Of a stretch of 64,000 nt of DNA, positions 15,599 through 24,470 are shown in pieces. The stretch spans positions 4,234,000 through 4,297,999 of the forward strand of contig NZ_AP025305.1 of NCBI RefSeq assembly GCF_036492635.1. Reading direction: 5' to 3'. Numbering within the stretch: the first letter of the stretch is position 1; each line of letters opens with the position of its first letter. The position numbers and the translations under genes were made by a program. Under the pieces are notes generated by a model that did no database searches, was not told the DNA's origin, and saw only the letters and a list, made by a program, of their open reading frames with translations. Source of the stretch: Aureibacter tunicatorum (GTDB lineage Bacteria > Bacteroidota > Bacteroidia > Cytophagales > Cyclobacteriaceae).

Positions 15599-17635
15599 CT
15601 AATCCCCACTTCCAAAGAATAATTCCTCAAGATTTTCTTCCTTGATACCTTCCGAAGGTTGCTTATCCATAATGTCCGTAACCTTGAATTCCGTTCTTCT
15701 ATTTTTTTGACGTCCTTCAGGATTATCACTTCCGTCAGGCATTGTGTTAGGGGCTATAGGAGCTGACTCTCCATAACCTTTAGCTTGCAATCTTACAGGC
15801 TCAATTCCTTTGCTTATAATATAAGCGACCGCAGACTCAGCTCTTCTTTGACTCAAATCCTGATTATACAAAGCTTCACCTTTGCTATCCGTATGCGAAC
15901 TCAACTCAATTTTAATTTTAGGATTATCTACTAAAATGTTTACCAATTTGTCCAATTCCAATGCGGCATCTTCTCTGATATTCGCTTTATCAAAATCATA
16001 ATATATGTTTTCCAACACTATTGCCTTATTCAATTCCAATTTATTAAGAACCACTTTCGTTTCATAAACCACCTCATTGATTTGCTTCACCATTTTCTCT
16101 TCAGGCAATTCTTTCCCGATCATGCTGAATGTGTTTCGACCTGTCAAATAACCGTCTTTAGCTCCAAATAAATTATAAACCTCTCCTTCATACACTCTAA
16201 ACTTGAAATTCCCTTCTTCGTCTGTCACAGTTTCTCCAAGCACATCTTCATTGGTCGTCAACAACTTCACACTTGTATTAGGCAATACAACCTCATTTCC
16301 TTCGTCATCAAGCGTATAACTGATCCCTGCTAAATAGTAATTGACGATCTTCTTCTTTGGGTCTGTATTCACAAAAGTGTAAATATCATCATCGCCCTTC
16401 CCGTCCTCTCTATTGGAAGAGAAAAAGCCTTTGCCTCTGCTATACATGAATAAAGCAAAATCATCAGCCGCCGAATTGATTGGCTTGCCTAGATTTCTTA
16501 CGACAATAGTCCCATTTTGCCTTTGAGCTGAAAATAAGTCCAAGCCCCCAAAAGATGGATGACCATCCGAGGAAAAGTAAAATTTGCCATATTTTGAAAC
16601 TGTAGGAAACATTTCATTGCCAAAAGTATTGATCTTAGGTCCCATATTTCTCACATTAGTCCATCGGCCTCTAGAGTCTTTTGTTGCCGAATAAAGATCC
16701 GTGCCTCCATAACCGCCCATTCTATTTGAAGAAAAATACAAGGTTTTTCCATCATGGCTAAAAGCTGGGGTTGAATTCCATGAATCAGGAGTATTTATCT
16801 CCATTAACCTTGGCTCTGTCCATTTGCCATCTTTCTTGTATGTAATATACAAACTCACATCCGCTCGTCCTTTTTTCTTCCCTGTATTTCCTTTAGCGAA
16901 AACGACTGTTTTTCCAGATGGAGAAAAAGCAATGCAACCATCGTTTACTCCAATAGAATTGAACTCTTTTCCCAGTTTTTGCAACGATTCCAAATCCACT
17001 ATAGCTCCTTTTGTTTTCACAGAATACAAATCCGTGAAATAAGACCCTGTAGCTTTATAAATATCGCCTTCACCTCTATTAGAAGTAAAAAACAGATTTC
17101 CCTTATAATAAAATGGAGCATACTCAGCAAACTCAGTGTTAATGCTTTCCATATTCTTGACACGATATACGCTCTTTTTTCCTTCAATCTGCTCTAGATA
17201 TTCCAGATTAGCCAAGTAATCCTCAGCATTCATGATATAGTTTTCATTCTCTTCATTGGCTTCTCTCCCAACAAACTCCTCCAAAACAATCTTTGCACCA
17301 CTATAATCCTCATGCGCAACCATTGAAATAGCATATGACAATGGCAAATCCTCAAAAGGCAAACCGTCATCATATGCCAGCTTGTAATACCCTCTAGCTT
17401 CTTTCACTCTATTGGACATACGGTAACACTCTCCAATCCAATAATTTGACTCCGCAACCATCTCGCCTTTTTTGACACTCTGTTCAAAAAAAGATATCGC
17501 TGAGTTATACTCCCCCCTTTCCACTTTTTTAATGCCTTTGGATAGCTTGCCTTGAGCGTTCAACAAAGAAGGCAAGGCCAACATTGCCAAAAGGCAAAGA
17601 AAAATACCGAAGGTTCGAAAATTAACTTTATCCAT
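15599..17635 (-). CDS. PorE-like OmpA-family protein (TPR, PD40 propeller, CarboxypepD_reg, OmpA)
   Basis: This is a periplasmic or outer-membrane-associated peptidoglycan-binding protein. The signal peptide ends at LLNAQ|GK (about residue 29). It is followed by TPR-like helices (about 30-140), WD40/PD40-like propeller blades with repeated (F/Y)xSNR and (A)FSxDGKTLYFSSNR signatures (about 160-430), a small carboxypeptidase-regulatory-like beta domain (about 445-530), and an OmpA C-terminal domain (about 545-660) with YYDFDKANI, TDSKG and NRRTEF, whose Asp/Arg residues bind diaminopimelate. This order and the 678-residue length match PorE of the Porphyromonas T9SS, and the window also encodes a T9SS substrate and GldE/GldD. 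Many Bacteroidota encode several such proteins, so a general envelope role is possible. Confidence 0.85.
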   Translation of the reverse strand: MDKVNFRTFGIFLCLLAMLALPSLLNAQGKLSKGIKKVERGEYNSAISFFEQSVKKGEMVAESNYWIGECYRMSNRVKEARGYYKLAYDDGLPFEDLPLSYAISMVAHEDYSGAKIVLEEFVGREANEENENYIMNAEDYLANLEYLEQIEGKKSVYRVKNMESINTEFAEYAPFYYKGNLFFTSNRGEGDIYKATGSYFTDLYSVKTKGAIVDLESLQKLGKEFNSIGVNDGCIAFSPSGKTVVFAKGNTGKKKGRADVSLYITYKKDGKWTEPRLMEINTPDSWNSTPAFSHDGKTLYFSSNRMGGYGGTDLYSATKDSRGRWTNVRNMGPKINTFGNEMFPTVSKYGKFYFSSDGHPSFGGLDLFSAQRQNGTIVVRNLGKPINSAADDFALFMYSRGKGFFSSNREDGKGDDDIYTFVNTDPKKKIVNYYLAGISYTLDDEGNEVVLPNTSVKLLTTNEDVLGETVTDEEGNFKFRVYEGEVYNLFGAKDGYLTGRNTFSMIGKELPEEKMVKQINEVVYETKVVLNKLELNKAIVLENIYYDFDKANIREDAALELDKLVNILVDNPKIKIELSSHTDSKGEALYNQDLSQRRAESAVAYIISKGIEPVRLQAKGYGESAPIAPNTMPDGSDNPEGRQKNRRTEFKVTDIMDKQPSEGIKEENLEELFFGSGD

Positions 17636-17986
17636 TCGAGTTTAAAATATTACTGATAAGACAATAATTAGTACTTTATTAACAGAAAAAAATTAAAAGA
17701 GTTGGAAAAAATAACAATGACTCAATCATTTAGTCATTCTAGCAAAATATACACTTTTATCGTCAAAATAATAAAAGCTTGCCTATTAAATTTAATCATT
17801 AGTATTTTGCTTTGATGCCAAATTTTCAAGAAATTCGCAATCAGCTTATATTGAGAGTCAAACGACTTCACATACCATGCCTTTTCGGAAGATTTATCAA
17901 CGTTAATACTTGTTGGTATATGAATTCTTTATTACCTTTGCGTCTCTTTTGTAAAATAAGAAATAAAATATAATACGTATATAGTC
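17636..17986. other. Intergenic gap between divergent porE-like and rpmE2 genes
   Basis: The right end holds the rpmE2 promoter. In the remaining AT-rich sequence I see no gene or strong hairpin. Confidence 0.6.
17913..17940 (+). promoter_or_regulatory. Bacteroidota-type promoter of rpmE2
   Basis: TTG at 17913-17915 and TACCTTTG at 17933-17940 (17-bp spacer) fit the Bacteroidota sigma-A consensus (TTG -33, TAnnTTTG -7). The predicted transcript starts about 40 nt before the bL31 ATG. Confidence 0.7.
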
Positions 17987-18232
17987 ATGAAAAAGGATAT
18001 CCACCCAGAGTACAACCGAGTTGTATTCCACGATTTGTCAAGCGATTTTAAATTCTTGACTCGCTCTACAGCGACTTCTAAAGACACTATTGAGTGGGAA
18101 GATGGAAACACATACCCAGTAATCAAGCTAGAAGTTTCTTCTGCTTCACACCCATTCTACACTGGTAAGAAAGGTATGGTTCGTACTGCTGGTAGAGTTG
18201 AAAGATTCAACAAAAAATACAAAAGAAGCTAA
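17987..18232 (+). CDS. rpmE2: 50S ribosomal protein bL31, type B (zinc-free form)
   Basis: This is a structural protein of the large ribosomal subunit that contacts the 30S head. The 81 residues begin [10 protein letters not shown] and contain F-(L)-T-R-S-T and HPFYTGK, all type B L31 hallmarks. The CxxC zinc motif of the type A paralogue is absent, and no cysteine occurs at all. Zinc-free L31 paralogues are generally zinc-sparing forms, but in many Bacteroidota type B is the only copy. It is monocistronic, with a good promoter upstream and a terminator after it. Confidence 0.96.
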   Translation: MKKDIHPEYNRVVFHDLSSDFKFLTRSTATSKDTIEWEDGNTYPVIKLEVSSASHPFYTGKKGMVRTAGRVERFNKKYKRS

Positions 18233-18254
18233 TCAACAATTACTTCTAATAAAG

Positions 18255-18292
18255 AAAAGCCTTTCCCGATATAATCGAGAAAGGCTTTTTTG
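18255..18292 (+). terminator. Terminator of rpmE2
   Basis: A long stem AAAGCCTTTC(C)CGAT / ATCG(A)GAAAGGCTTT with an ATA loop is followed by a T-run. Confidence 0.85.
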
Positions 18293-18382
18293 TTTGCAAA
18301 ATTTAATTGCCAGACATCATTTTTATATTCAATCGTCACGATTTCACACGAATACCCAGCAATAATCGCTTTTTAAATTTTC

Positions 18383-19606
18383 TTAAGACTCTACTTCAGC
18401 ATCTTTGTACTTAATTTTTCTCAATTCAATAGCTATTCCCATTCTTGCGAGTATCGTAAAGATAAAAGCCCCCATCGCCCAAATTCCAAATGTCACTCCG
18501 ATTTCGATACCTGTTGGCTGATATTCGACTATAGCTCCCCAAGGACCCGGTATAAACCCAGGAATGATCATTCCAAAACCTTTCTCGATCCATATGGCGA
18601 TAAAAAGAAGGCCACTGGCAATATAAAGCAACCTCAAATTATTTCGAACCTTATGAAAGAAAAGTCCTACAGTAGCTATGACATTAATAAATATTGAGGT
18701 TCGAATCCATGGCACCAAAGCATGCTTACCTTCCAAACCAAAGAACAAATAGTAAGCGCTTTCGCTATGATGGGTTGGAAAGTAAAATTCTTTAAACAAC
18801 TCCGACAATAGCATGATTAAATTAATCTGAGCCGCGACCGTAATTATCAAACCTAATTTTCTTAAGGTCTTGTCTGGAATATCAAAGTCCGTGAATTTTC
18901 TTATCATCGCCAAGGCAATAATAATCAAGGCGGGACCTGCCGTAAATGCCGAAGCCAAAAATCTTGGACCTAAAAGGCCAGTATTCCAGAAAGGTCTCGC
19001 AGGAAGTCCTTGCAAGAGGAATGCTGTTACCATGTGAATAGCCACAGCCCAGAAAACTGAAATAATCAAGCCAGGAAGGTAGATCTTAGGATTAGGGGTT
19101 TTCCCCTGATAGCGCATAATCAAAATGTACAATGGAATCGTCAGGTTAATAAGCAAATATCCATTAATAACAAGCACATCCCAAGCGAGTAAAGATTTTG
19201 GGAAATTAAAATCGCCAATAAAAGGAATAATATGCCAAAACCTAGCAGGCCCTCCTATATCCACAACTACAAAAGCCAAGCACATAAGCAATGCCGCCAC
19301 AGCCATTCCCTCTCCAATAAGCACCGCTTGCTTGAAGTCGACATCATTGAGTATATAAGTAGGCAAAACCAACATCACAGCCGCAGCCGCAACTCCAACC
19401 AAAAACGTAAAGTTAGAAATATATAATCCCCAACTCACTCGGTCTGTCATACCTGTAACATGAAGCCCGTCAGCTATCTGAATGCCATAACACAATGCTC
19501 CTACTAACATTACAAAAGTCAACGTCCCCATCCATAGATGGTAAGTTTTTGTACCTCTTACAATGTATCGACCACTGTCCTTAAGCAAATTAATAAAAAC
19601 TTTCAT
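18383..19606 (-). CDS. NrfD/PsrC-type membrane quinol dehydrogenase subunit of the nap operon
   Basis: This is an integral membrane protein of the NrfD/PsrC/ActC family (407 residues, about 9-10 hydrophobic helices), which oxidises menaquinol and hands electrons to a partner Fe-S protein. The start (RYIVRGTKTYHLWMG) and the WGLYISNFTFLVGVAAAA segment are family-typical. It is the last gene of the nap operon and lies 18 bp after the four-cluster Fe-S gene, its expected partner. Because no NapC or NapGH is encoded here, this pair is the probable entry point for electrons to NapA (inference). I found no clear terminator behind it. Confidence 0.88.
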   Translation of the reverse strand: MKVFINLLKDSGRYIVRGTKTYHLWMGTLTFVMLVGALCYGIQIADGLHVTGMTDRVSWGLYISNFTFLVGVAAAAVMLVLPTYILNDVDFKQAVLIGEGMAVAALLMCLAFVVVDIGGPARFWHIIPFIGDFNFPKSLLAWDVLVINGYLLINLTIPLYILIMRYQGKTPNPKIYLPGLIISVFWAVAIHMVTAFLLQGLPARPFWNTGLLGPRFLASAFTAGPALIIIALAMIRKFTDFDIPDKTLRKLGLIITVAAQINLIMLLSELFKEFYFPTHHSESAYYLFFGLEGKHALVPWIRTSIFINVIATVGLFFHKVRNNLRLLYIASGLLFIAIWIEKGFGMIIPGFIPGPWGAIVEYQPTGIEIGVTFGIWAMGAFIFTILARMGIAIELRKIKYKDAEVES

Positions 19607-19624
19607 GAATCTTCCGTTTAATTA

Positions 19625-20704
19625 TTAATCCATATAATACCAAAACTTAGGCTCCGTTCCCAAATCCTCTTTAAGACGAAACACGTTCTTATTCTCAATT
19701 ATCCATCTGATATCACTATTCGGATCCAACAAATTGCCAAAAACTCTAGCGCCAGTAGGACAAGCTTCCACACAAGCAGGATTCTCACCTTCACGAGAAC
19801 GCTGAATACAGAAAGTGCATTTTTCCATTACTCCATTCTTTCTCAAGCGATTCCCTAGATAATGCTGATCTTTATTCACTTCTTCTTCAGGCACTTCCGG
19901 TGTTTTCCAATTAAACCTTCTACCATCATACGGACAAGCTGCCATGCAATATCTACAACCAATGCACCAGTCATAATCAATTACGACAATACCGTCTTTT
20001 TCTTTCCATGTCGCATTCACAGGACAAACATCTACGCAAGGAGGGTTATCGCAATGAAAACACTGAGTTCCAACATAAAAATGTCCCGCGGCCGGCACTT
20101 CATGGTAGAAAGTATCATCGCCATTCATAAAGTCTATTCCATTTCCTCTGCCTATCTCATGAATACGAATGTATTGCATTTCTGAAGCTCTATCCTGATT
20201 ATTTTCTTCCACACAGGCATTGACACAATCCATATAGCCTTGGCACTTTGAAATATTAAATGCGTAGCCATAAAGCACATCTTTTTCAGGGCCTTTTGCA
20301 GAAAGATTGATTTTATCGCCCTTTCGTATCTCGTAAGACTTAGTAAGCCGATCCACAGTATTCTGCTTTTCCTTACTAGACATCAAGCGATAATTTCCTT
20401 TAAAGTATTCTTCCCATTCGATTTGAGAAAGCTCTTTTTTATCTTTTCCATCAGTAACACTACATGCCGAAGACACAGCTCCAGCGCCAATCATAAGGCT
20501 TGAAGTTAATTTTTGCAATGCACCTCGACGGCCGGAAGAAGCTCCCAATACCTGATCATAACCATCGTTTTTCTTGTTTTCCTCTCCAGCACCACCTTTG
20601 CAAGAACAAGGCTTACCTGATGACCCACAACCTCCATGCGATTGTTTTTGGTCTTGATTAGATTTCGTTAAAAGAGCAAACCATTCTTTTATCTTACCAC
20701 TCAT
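19625..20704 (-). CDS. Four-cluster ferredoxin-like Fe-S subunit (NrfC/DmsB/ActB-like)
   Basis: This electron-transfer subunit links the NrfD-type quinol oxidase to the cytochromes. Cysteine groups are C215/218/223/227, C247/250/253/257 and C296/299/311/315, plus an incomplete group C154-x5-C160-x3-C164 where the expected second cysteine is Tyr157. That gives 15 rather than 16 ligands, so one cluster may be [3Fe-4S] (inference). An unusual ~58-residue N-terminal extension contains a cysteine/glycine-rich patch (C26, C33, C35). It is followed by a twin-arginine-like segment (R59-R60, GALQKL, hydrophobic stretch) ending in a lipobox-like SSAC81. This implies Tat export and possibly lipidation in the periplasm. 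It lies between the tetraheme lipoprotein gene and the NrfD gene (20- and 18-bp gaps). Confidence 0.88.
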   Translation of the reverse strand: MSGKIKEWFALLTKSNQDQKQSHGGCGSSGKPCSCKGGAGEENKKNDGYDQVLGASSGRRGALQKLTSSLMIGAGAVSSACSVTDGKDKKELSQIEWEEYFKGNYRLMSSKEKQNTVDRLTKSYEIRKGDKINLSAKGPEKDVLYGYAFNISKCQGYMDCVNACVEENNQDRASEMQYIRIHEIGRGNGIDFMNGDDTFYHEVPAAGHFYVGTQCFHCDNPPCVDVCPVNATWKEKDGIVVIDYDWCIGCRYCMAACPYDGRRFNWKTPEVPEEEVNKDQHYLGNRLRKNGVMEKCTFCIQRSREGENPACVEACPTGARVFGNLLDPNSDIRWIIENKNVFRLKEDLGTEPKFWYYMD

Positions 20705-20723
20705 AGTATTGTAGTGTTAATTT

Positions 20724-21422
20724 TTAATTCCTTTGCTGTATCATGTGGGTATTCAGTCGTGAAGGCCACCTATGCTTAATTTTAGGATCATGAGGATTAT
20801 GACACCCTACACATGTCTGTCTAATTTTAGGCTTGCCCCAACCATTCAAACGCTTGCCATGAGCTCCGTTTTCCCATTCTTTGAATTGAGTGCTATGACA
20901 CTGAGCACAAACAGCATAACTCGCATTGAAACTTACTGTCTTGTTTGTAATGCTCTTAAGCTGATTCATATTCTTCTCATCATGACAAGTCGCGCAATCC
21001 ATCGTGCTAGAGTCACCATGAGCCATTATCACATCCCAGTGAGCCTTTTTAAAATAAGAATTCCACTTCTCATTGCTTTCTTTAATCTTAGGATCTCCTT
21101 TCGGATTTGGAAAATCCCCCCATGCGTCCCCTTGGAGCTTTAGTTGCTTTAATGGGACTGAGTGACAATTTTCACACGGAAACTCCTGAACTATGGCTGA
21201 CCTTTTCGGAATAGCAAAAGCATGGGCAGCAATCGTATCAGGCATCACAAGAACTGTATCAAAATAAATTTCCGAATTATCTCCTATGTAAAAAGCCTGA
21301 TAGTCTTTCCCTTCTCTTAATATTCTATGAAAAGTACTTTCATGTTCTTGTTCCTCTCGGTGATTATTACAAGAGGAAAATGCCAGAGTCATTATTATCA
21401 AAAAGTAAAATACATTTCTCAT
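20724..21422 (-). CDS. Tetraheme cytochrome c lipoprotein of the nap operon
   Basis: This is a periplasmic electron carrier, probably between the Fe-S protein and the NapB-like cytochrome. MRNVFYFLIIMTLAFSSC is a lipoprotein signal with Cys18 as the lipidated residue. Four CxxCH heme motifs are at residues 83-87 (CENCH), 143-147 (CATCH), 172-176 (CAQCH) and 204-208 (CVGCH). Several extra histidines (for example H128, H135 and the AHGKR segment) could be distal ligands. It has no membrane helix after the signal, so it is not a NapC/NrfH protein. It starts 10 bp after the preceding cytochrome gene. Its exact family is not recognised; the class (multiheme c cytochrome) is certain. Confidence 0.85.
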   Translation of the reverse strand: MRNVFYFLIIMTLAFSSCNNHREEQEHESTFHRILREGKDYQAFYIGDNSEIYFDTVLVMPDTIAAHAFAIPKRSAIVQEFPCENCHSVPLKQLKLQGDAWGDFPNPKGDPKIKESNEKWNSYFKKAHWDVIMAHGDSSTMDCATCHDEKNMNQLKSITNKTVSFNASYAVCAQCHSTQFKEWENGAHGKRLNGWGKPKIRQTCVGCHNPHDPKIKHRWPSRLNTHMIQQRN

Positions 21423-21432
21423 AATCTTAGAC

Positions 21433-22122
21433 TTAATTTTCTTTTTTCCTTGAATAAGCTGGTATAGGAACTAGCTCTAGATTGTTGCTAACATGGCACT
21501 GAAGACAATTAACTCTTTCAGGATGTGTCACTCGAATCTCTTTAGGCGCGCTTGGTCCACCGTGGCATGCCAAACAGTTCTCATGCATCTGAAGCTGATG
21601 AGGAACAACAGGCGGACTTGACACTGTAGAAACATTTCCTAAAGGCGGAGCTTTCAGCTTCTTGTATGTTGACTCTTTAAACAAACCATCAGTTTGCACG
21701 CCAACATGACATTGTCTGCAATTCACCATCTCAGGGTGCGGAGTAATTGGAGCAAAAGTTTTAAACTCAGCAACAAAACCTCCATTTTGATGACATTGGA
21801 GACAACCTTTTCCTCCCATCGTCTTAGGATCTAAAATCGGATGAGGAATAGTAGGAGGAGCTCCATGAAATGCCTTATTTCGATAATACTCTTTTAGTGT
21901 TATTTCATTTCTGATTTCAAGAGGAAGTTGAGCATACTCTTCCGCAAAGCTTGCCCTTTCAAAAACACCGCTCTCATATGGCAGAATCTTGTACTCATCA
22001 TCAACTTGTTTGATGAGCGGAGTTTTCGCTTCTTCTTGAACAGCTTTCAGACTATAGGCCACAATAATTGCAGAGGCGAAAATCAATAGTCCGAAAAATA
22101 TTAATACTAAAAAATGCTTCAT
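21433..22122 (-). CDS. NapB-like tetraheme cytochrome (tandem-duplicated NapB module)
   Basis: This is the electron-donor subunit for NapA. An N-terminal hydrophobic segment (about 4-24) acts as a signal or membrane anchor. The first module (about 88-141) has APPTIPH, CLQCH at 107-111, then TPHPEMVN and CRQCH at 135-139 followed by VG, which is the canonical diheme NapB pattern. A second module (about 169-212) repeats it: SPPVVPH, CLACH at 183-187, VTHPERVN and CLQCH at 206-210 followed by VS. Ordinary NapB is about 150-170 residues with two hemes; this one is 229 residues with four. It directly follows napA (16-bp gap). Whether both modules contact NapA is unknown. Confidence 0.88.
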   Translation of the reverse strand: MKHFLVLIFFGLLIFASAIIVAYSLKAVQEEAKTPLIKQVDDEYKILPYESGVFERASFAEEYAQLPLEIRNEITLKEYYRNKAFHGAPPTIPHPILDPKTMGGKGCLQCHQNGGFVAEFKTFAPITPHPEMVNCRQCHVGVQTDGLFKESTYKKLKAPPLGNVSTVSSPPVVPHQLQMHENCLACHGGPSAPKEIRVTHPERVNCLQCHVSNNLELVPIPAYSRKKEN

Positions 22123-22138
22123 AGCAAATACCTTTGGG

Positions 22139-24466
22139 TTAAACCTTTTCTACTTGAACAGCACATTTTTTATAATCTGGTTCGGCTGAAATCGGATCAT
22201 ATGCATCGATCGTTAATTTGTTCACCAACATATTCTCATCGAAAAAAGGAACAAACACCTGACCTACAGGAGGCAAACCTCTATCGTTAATCAATGCAGG
22301 AAGAACTAATTCTCCTCTTTTCGAACTTAATCGAACCATATCTCCAGTATTTATACCTTTATCATTAGCATCAGCTGGATTTAATTCCACATAAGCATGT
22401 GGCATAGCGCGATACAATGTAGGAACACGCATAGTCATCGAGCCTGTATGCCAATGCTCCAATACTCTCCCTGTATTCAGCCAAAATGGATACTCTGCAG
22501 TAGGCACTTCAGCAGGCCCTTCATAAGGCCTCTGCCATATCACCGCTTTGCCATCAGGTCTTCCATAGAAGTCGAATTCCCCTTTAGTGCAAGCAGGATC
22601 ATACTTGGCATTGAACCTCCACTTAGTAGGCTTGCCATTCACATAAGGCCATTGCATGCCTGCTTCAGCTTTCAACACCTCCAAAGGAGCCATATTATGC
22701 TTGTCATTATCATGAAATTGTCGATACTCATTGTAAATTTCTTCTATATGAGTCTCCTTCTTATATGGAAACTGCTTTTCAAACCCCAATCGACGAGCAA
22801 CTTCTATTAATTGCCAAGTATCGCTCATGCTTTCACCTGGCGGCTCCACCATCTGTTCGAAATACTGAGTTCTTCTTTCTGAATTACCAAACATTCCTTC
22901 TCGTTCCACCCACATCGCTGAAGGCAAAATCACATCAGCCACATCCGTTGTAGGTGTAGGATAAATATCCGACACTACTACAAATCGTCCTTCTTTTTTA
23001 GCTCCAGCGGTATAGCGATTGACATTCGGCAATGAAACCATAGGATTCGTAACTTGTATCCACATAAACTTGATATCTCCCCGATCCAAAGCTCTAAACA
23101 TTTCGACAGTGTGATAAGTCGGTTTCGGAGGTATATTTGAAGCAGGAACTCCCCAAATTTTAGCGGCAAACTCTCTATCCTTTTGATTATTAACCACGCC
23201 TTTAGGCAAGCGGTTCGTTAATGTTCCGACTTCTCTTACCGTACCACAAGCACTCGGCTGACCAGTAAGCGAGAAAGGACTATTACCTGGCGTGGATATC
23301 TTTCCTGTCAGTAAATGGATGTTATAAACCAAGTTATTGATCCAAGTCGCACGAGTATGCTGATTCATCCCCATGCACCAAAATGATGTTACTTTCTTAT
23401 TGGGATCTCCATACAATGAAGCCATATAACGAATATCCTTAGCAGATACTCCGGATATTTTCTCCACCTTTTCAGGCGTATAATCTTCTAAAAACTCTAT
23501 ATACTCATCCAGATCAATCGGAACAGGCTCATCAGAAAACTTAAATTTATCTCTCAAGCCGTACCCGATATTTGTCTTTCCTTTACTAAGAGTGCAGTAT
23601 TTGGATACAAACTCTTTATTTTCCCAGCCATTTTTCAGAATTACATAACTGATTGCATTGGCAACAGCCAAATCAGTTTGAGGCTTGAACAAAATTGACT
23701 TGTCCGCGGCGACACTTGTTCGAGTCGTTCGAGTAGCGAAATCTATGATGACTGCCTTTCTTTTATACTTTTGATCCAAAAGTCTCGAAAACAGCACCGG
23801 GTGCATCTCAGCCATATTATTCCCCCACAAAAAGAATACGTCCGCATGATCAATATCATCATAGCATCCCATCGGCTCGTCCATTCCAAAAGATGTCAAG
23901 AAACCTGTTACAGCTCCGGCCATGCATAGACGAGCATTCGCCTCGACATTATTGGTACTCAAACAACCTTTGAACAATTTGGAAGCTACATATCCATCTT
24001 GTATAGTCCACTGACCCGATCCATATATGGACAAGCTGTCATTGCCATATTGCTCGCGTGTTTCTTTCATTTTGGAAGCCACAAGGTCCAATGCTTCTTT
24101 CATTGAAACTTCAACATACTTGTCACCTTTTTTCACCAATGGCTTTTTAATACGATCCGCTCCATACATAGCAATCACCGCATTATACCCTTTGGCGCAG
24201 CAAAGCCCTTTGTTAACTGTTGAGTTTTCATCGCCTTTCACGGCAACAGCTTTGCCATTTTCGATTCCTACCTTTACTCCACAGCCAACTCCACAAAATC
24301 GACATGGCGCTTTTTTCCACTCCAAATCTCCCGCTGGAAGATTTGCTAATTGCTCTTCGGCAAAAAGTATTCCCGGAATCATGGTTGTCGCTGTAGTCAC
24401 AGCAGACATCAGCGCCAGTTTTTTCAGGAATGATCTACGACTTTCATTTTGTTCAAACATGTTCAT
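22139..24466 (-). CDS. napA: Periplasmic nitrate reductase catalytic subunit NapA
   Basis: This Mo-bis-MGD enzyme reduces nitrate to nitrite in the periplasm. From the chosen ATG, a Tat signal (SRRSFLKKLAL, R10-R11) is followed by the [4Fe-4S] ligands C55, C58, C62 and C90, and by the molybdenum ligand Cys181 in ARLCMAG. Later MGD-binding stretches (FFLWGNNMAEMHP, WCMGMNQHT, TGRVLEHWHTGSMT) are typical of NapA. The protein is 775 residues, slightly shorter than proteobacterial NapA. The in-frame ATG at 24493 would add nine residues inside napD. I prefer 24466, 5 bp after the napD stop, because the Tat motif then sits at the usual distance (a start at 24460 is equally possible). Confidence 0.96.
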   Translation of the reverse strand: MNMFEQNESRRSFLKKLALMSAVTTATTMIPGILFAEEQLANLPAGDLEWKKAPCRFCGVGCGVKVGIENGKAVAVKGDENSTVNKGLCCAKGYNAVIAMYGADRIKKPLVKKGDKYVEVSMKEALDLVASKMKETREQYGNDSLSIYGSGQWTIQDGYVASKLFKGCLSTNNVEANARLCMAGAVTGFLTSFGMDEPMGCYDDIDHADVFFLWGNNMAEMHPVLFSRLLDQKYKRKAVIIDFATRTTRTSVAADKSILFKPQTDLAVANAISYVILKNGWENKEFVSKYCTLSKGKTNIGYGLRDKFKFSDEPVPIDLDEYIEFLEDYTPEKVEKISGVSAKDIRYMASLYGDPNKKVTSFWCMGMNQHTRATWINNLVYNIHLLTGKISTPGNSPFSLTGQPSACGTVREVGTLTNRLPKGVVNNQKDREFAAKIWGVPASNIPPKPTYHTVEMFRALDRGDIKFMWIQVTNPMVSLPNVNRYTAGAKKEGRFVVVSDIYPTPTTDVADVILPSAMWVEREGMFGNSERRTQYFEQMVEPPGESMSDTWQLIEVARRLGFEKQFPYKKETHIEEIYNEYRQFHDNDKHNMAPLEVLKAEAGMQWPYVNGKPTKWRFNAKYDPACTKGEFDFYGRPDGKAVIWQRPYEGPAEVPTAEYPFWLNTGRVLEHWHTGSMTMRVPTLYRAMPHAYVELNPADANDKGINTGDMVRLSSKRGELVLPALINDRGLPPVGQVFVPFFDENMLVNKLTIDAYDPISAEPDYKKCAVQVEKV

Positions 24467-24470
24467 ATCT

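Noticed and set aside
17932-18126. Minus-strand frame opposite rpmE2
   Set aside because: Shadow of a well-supported ribosomal protein gene with its own promoter and terminator.
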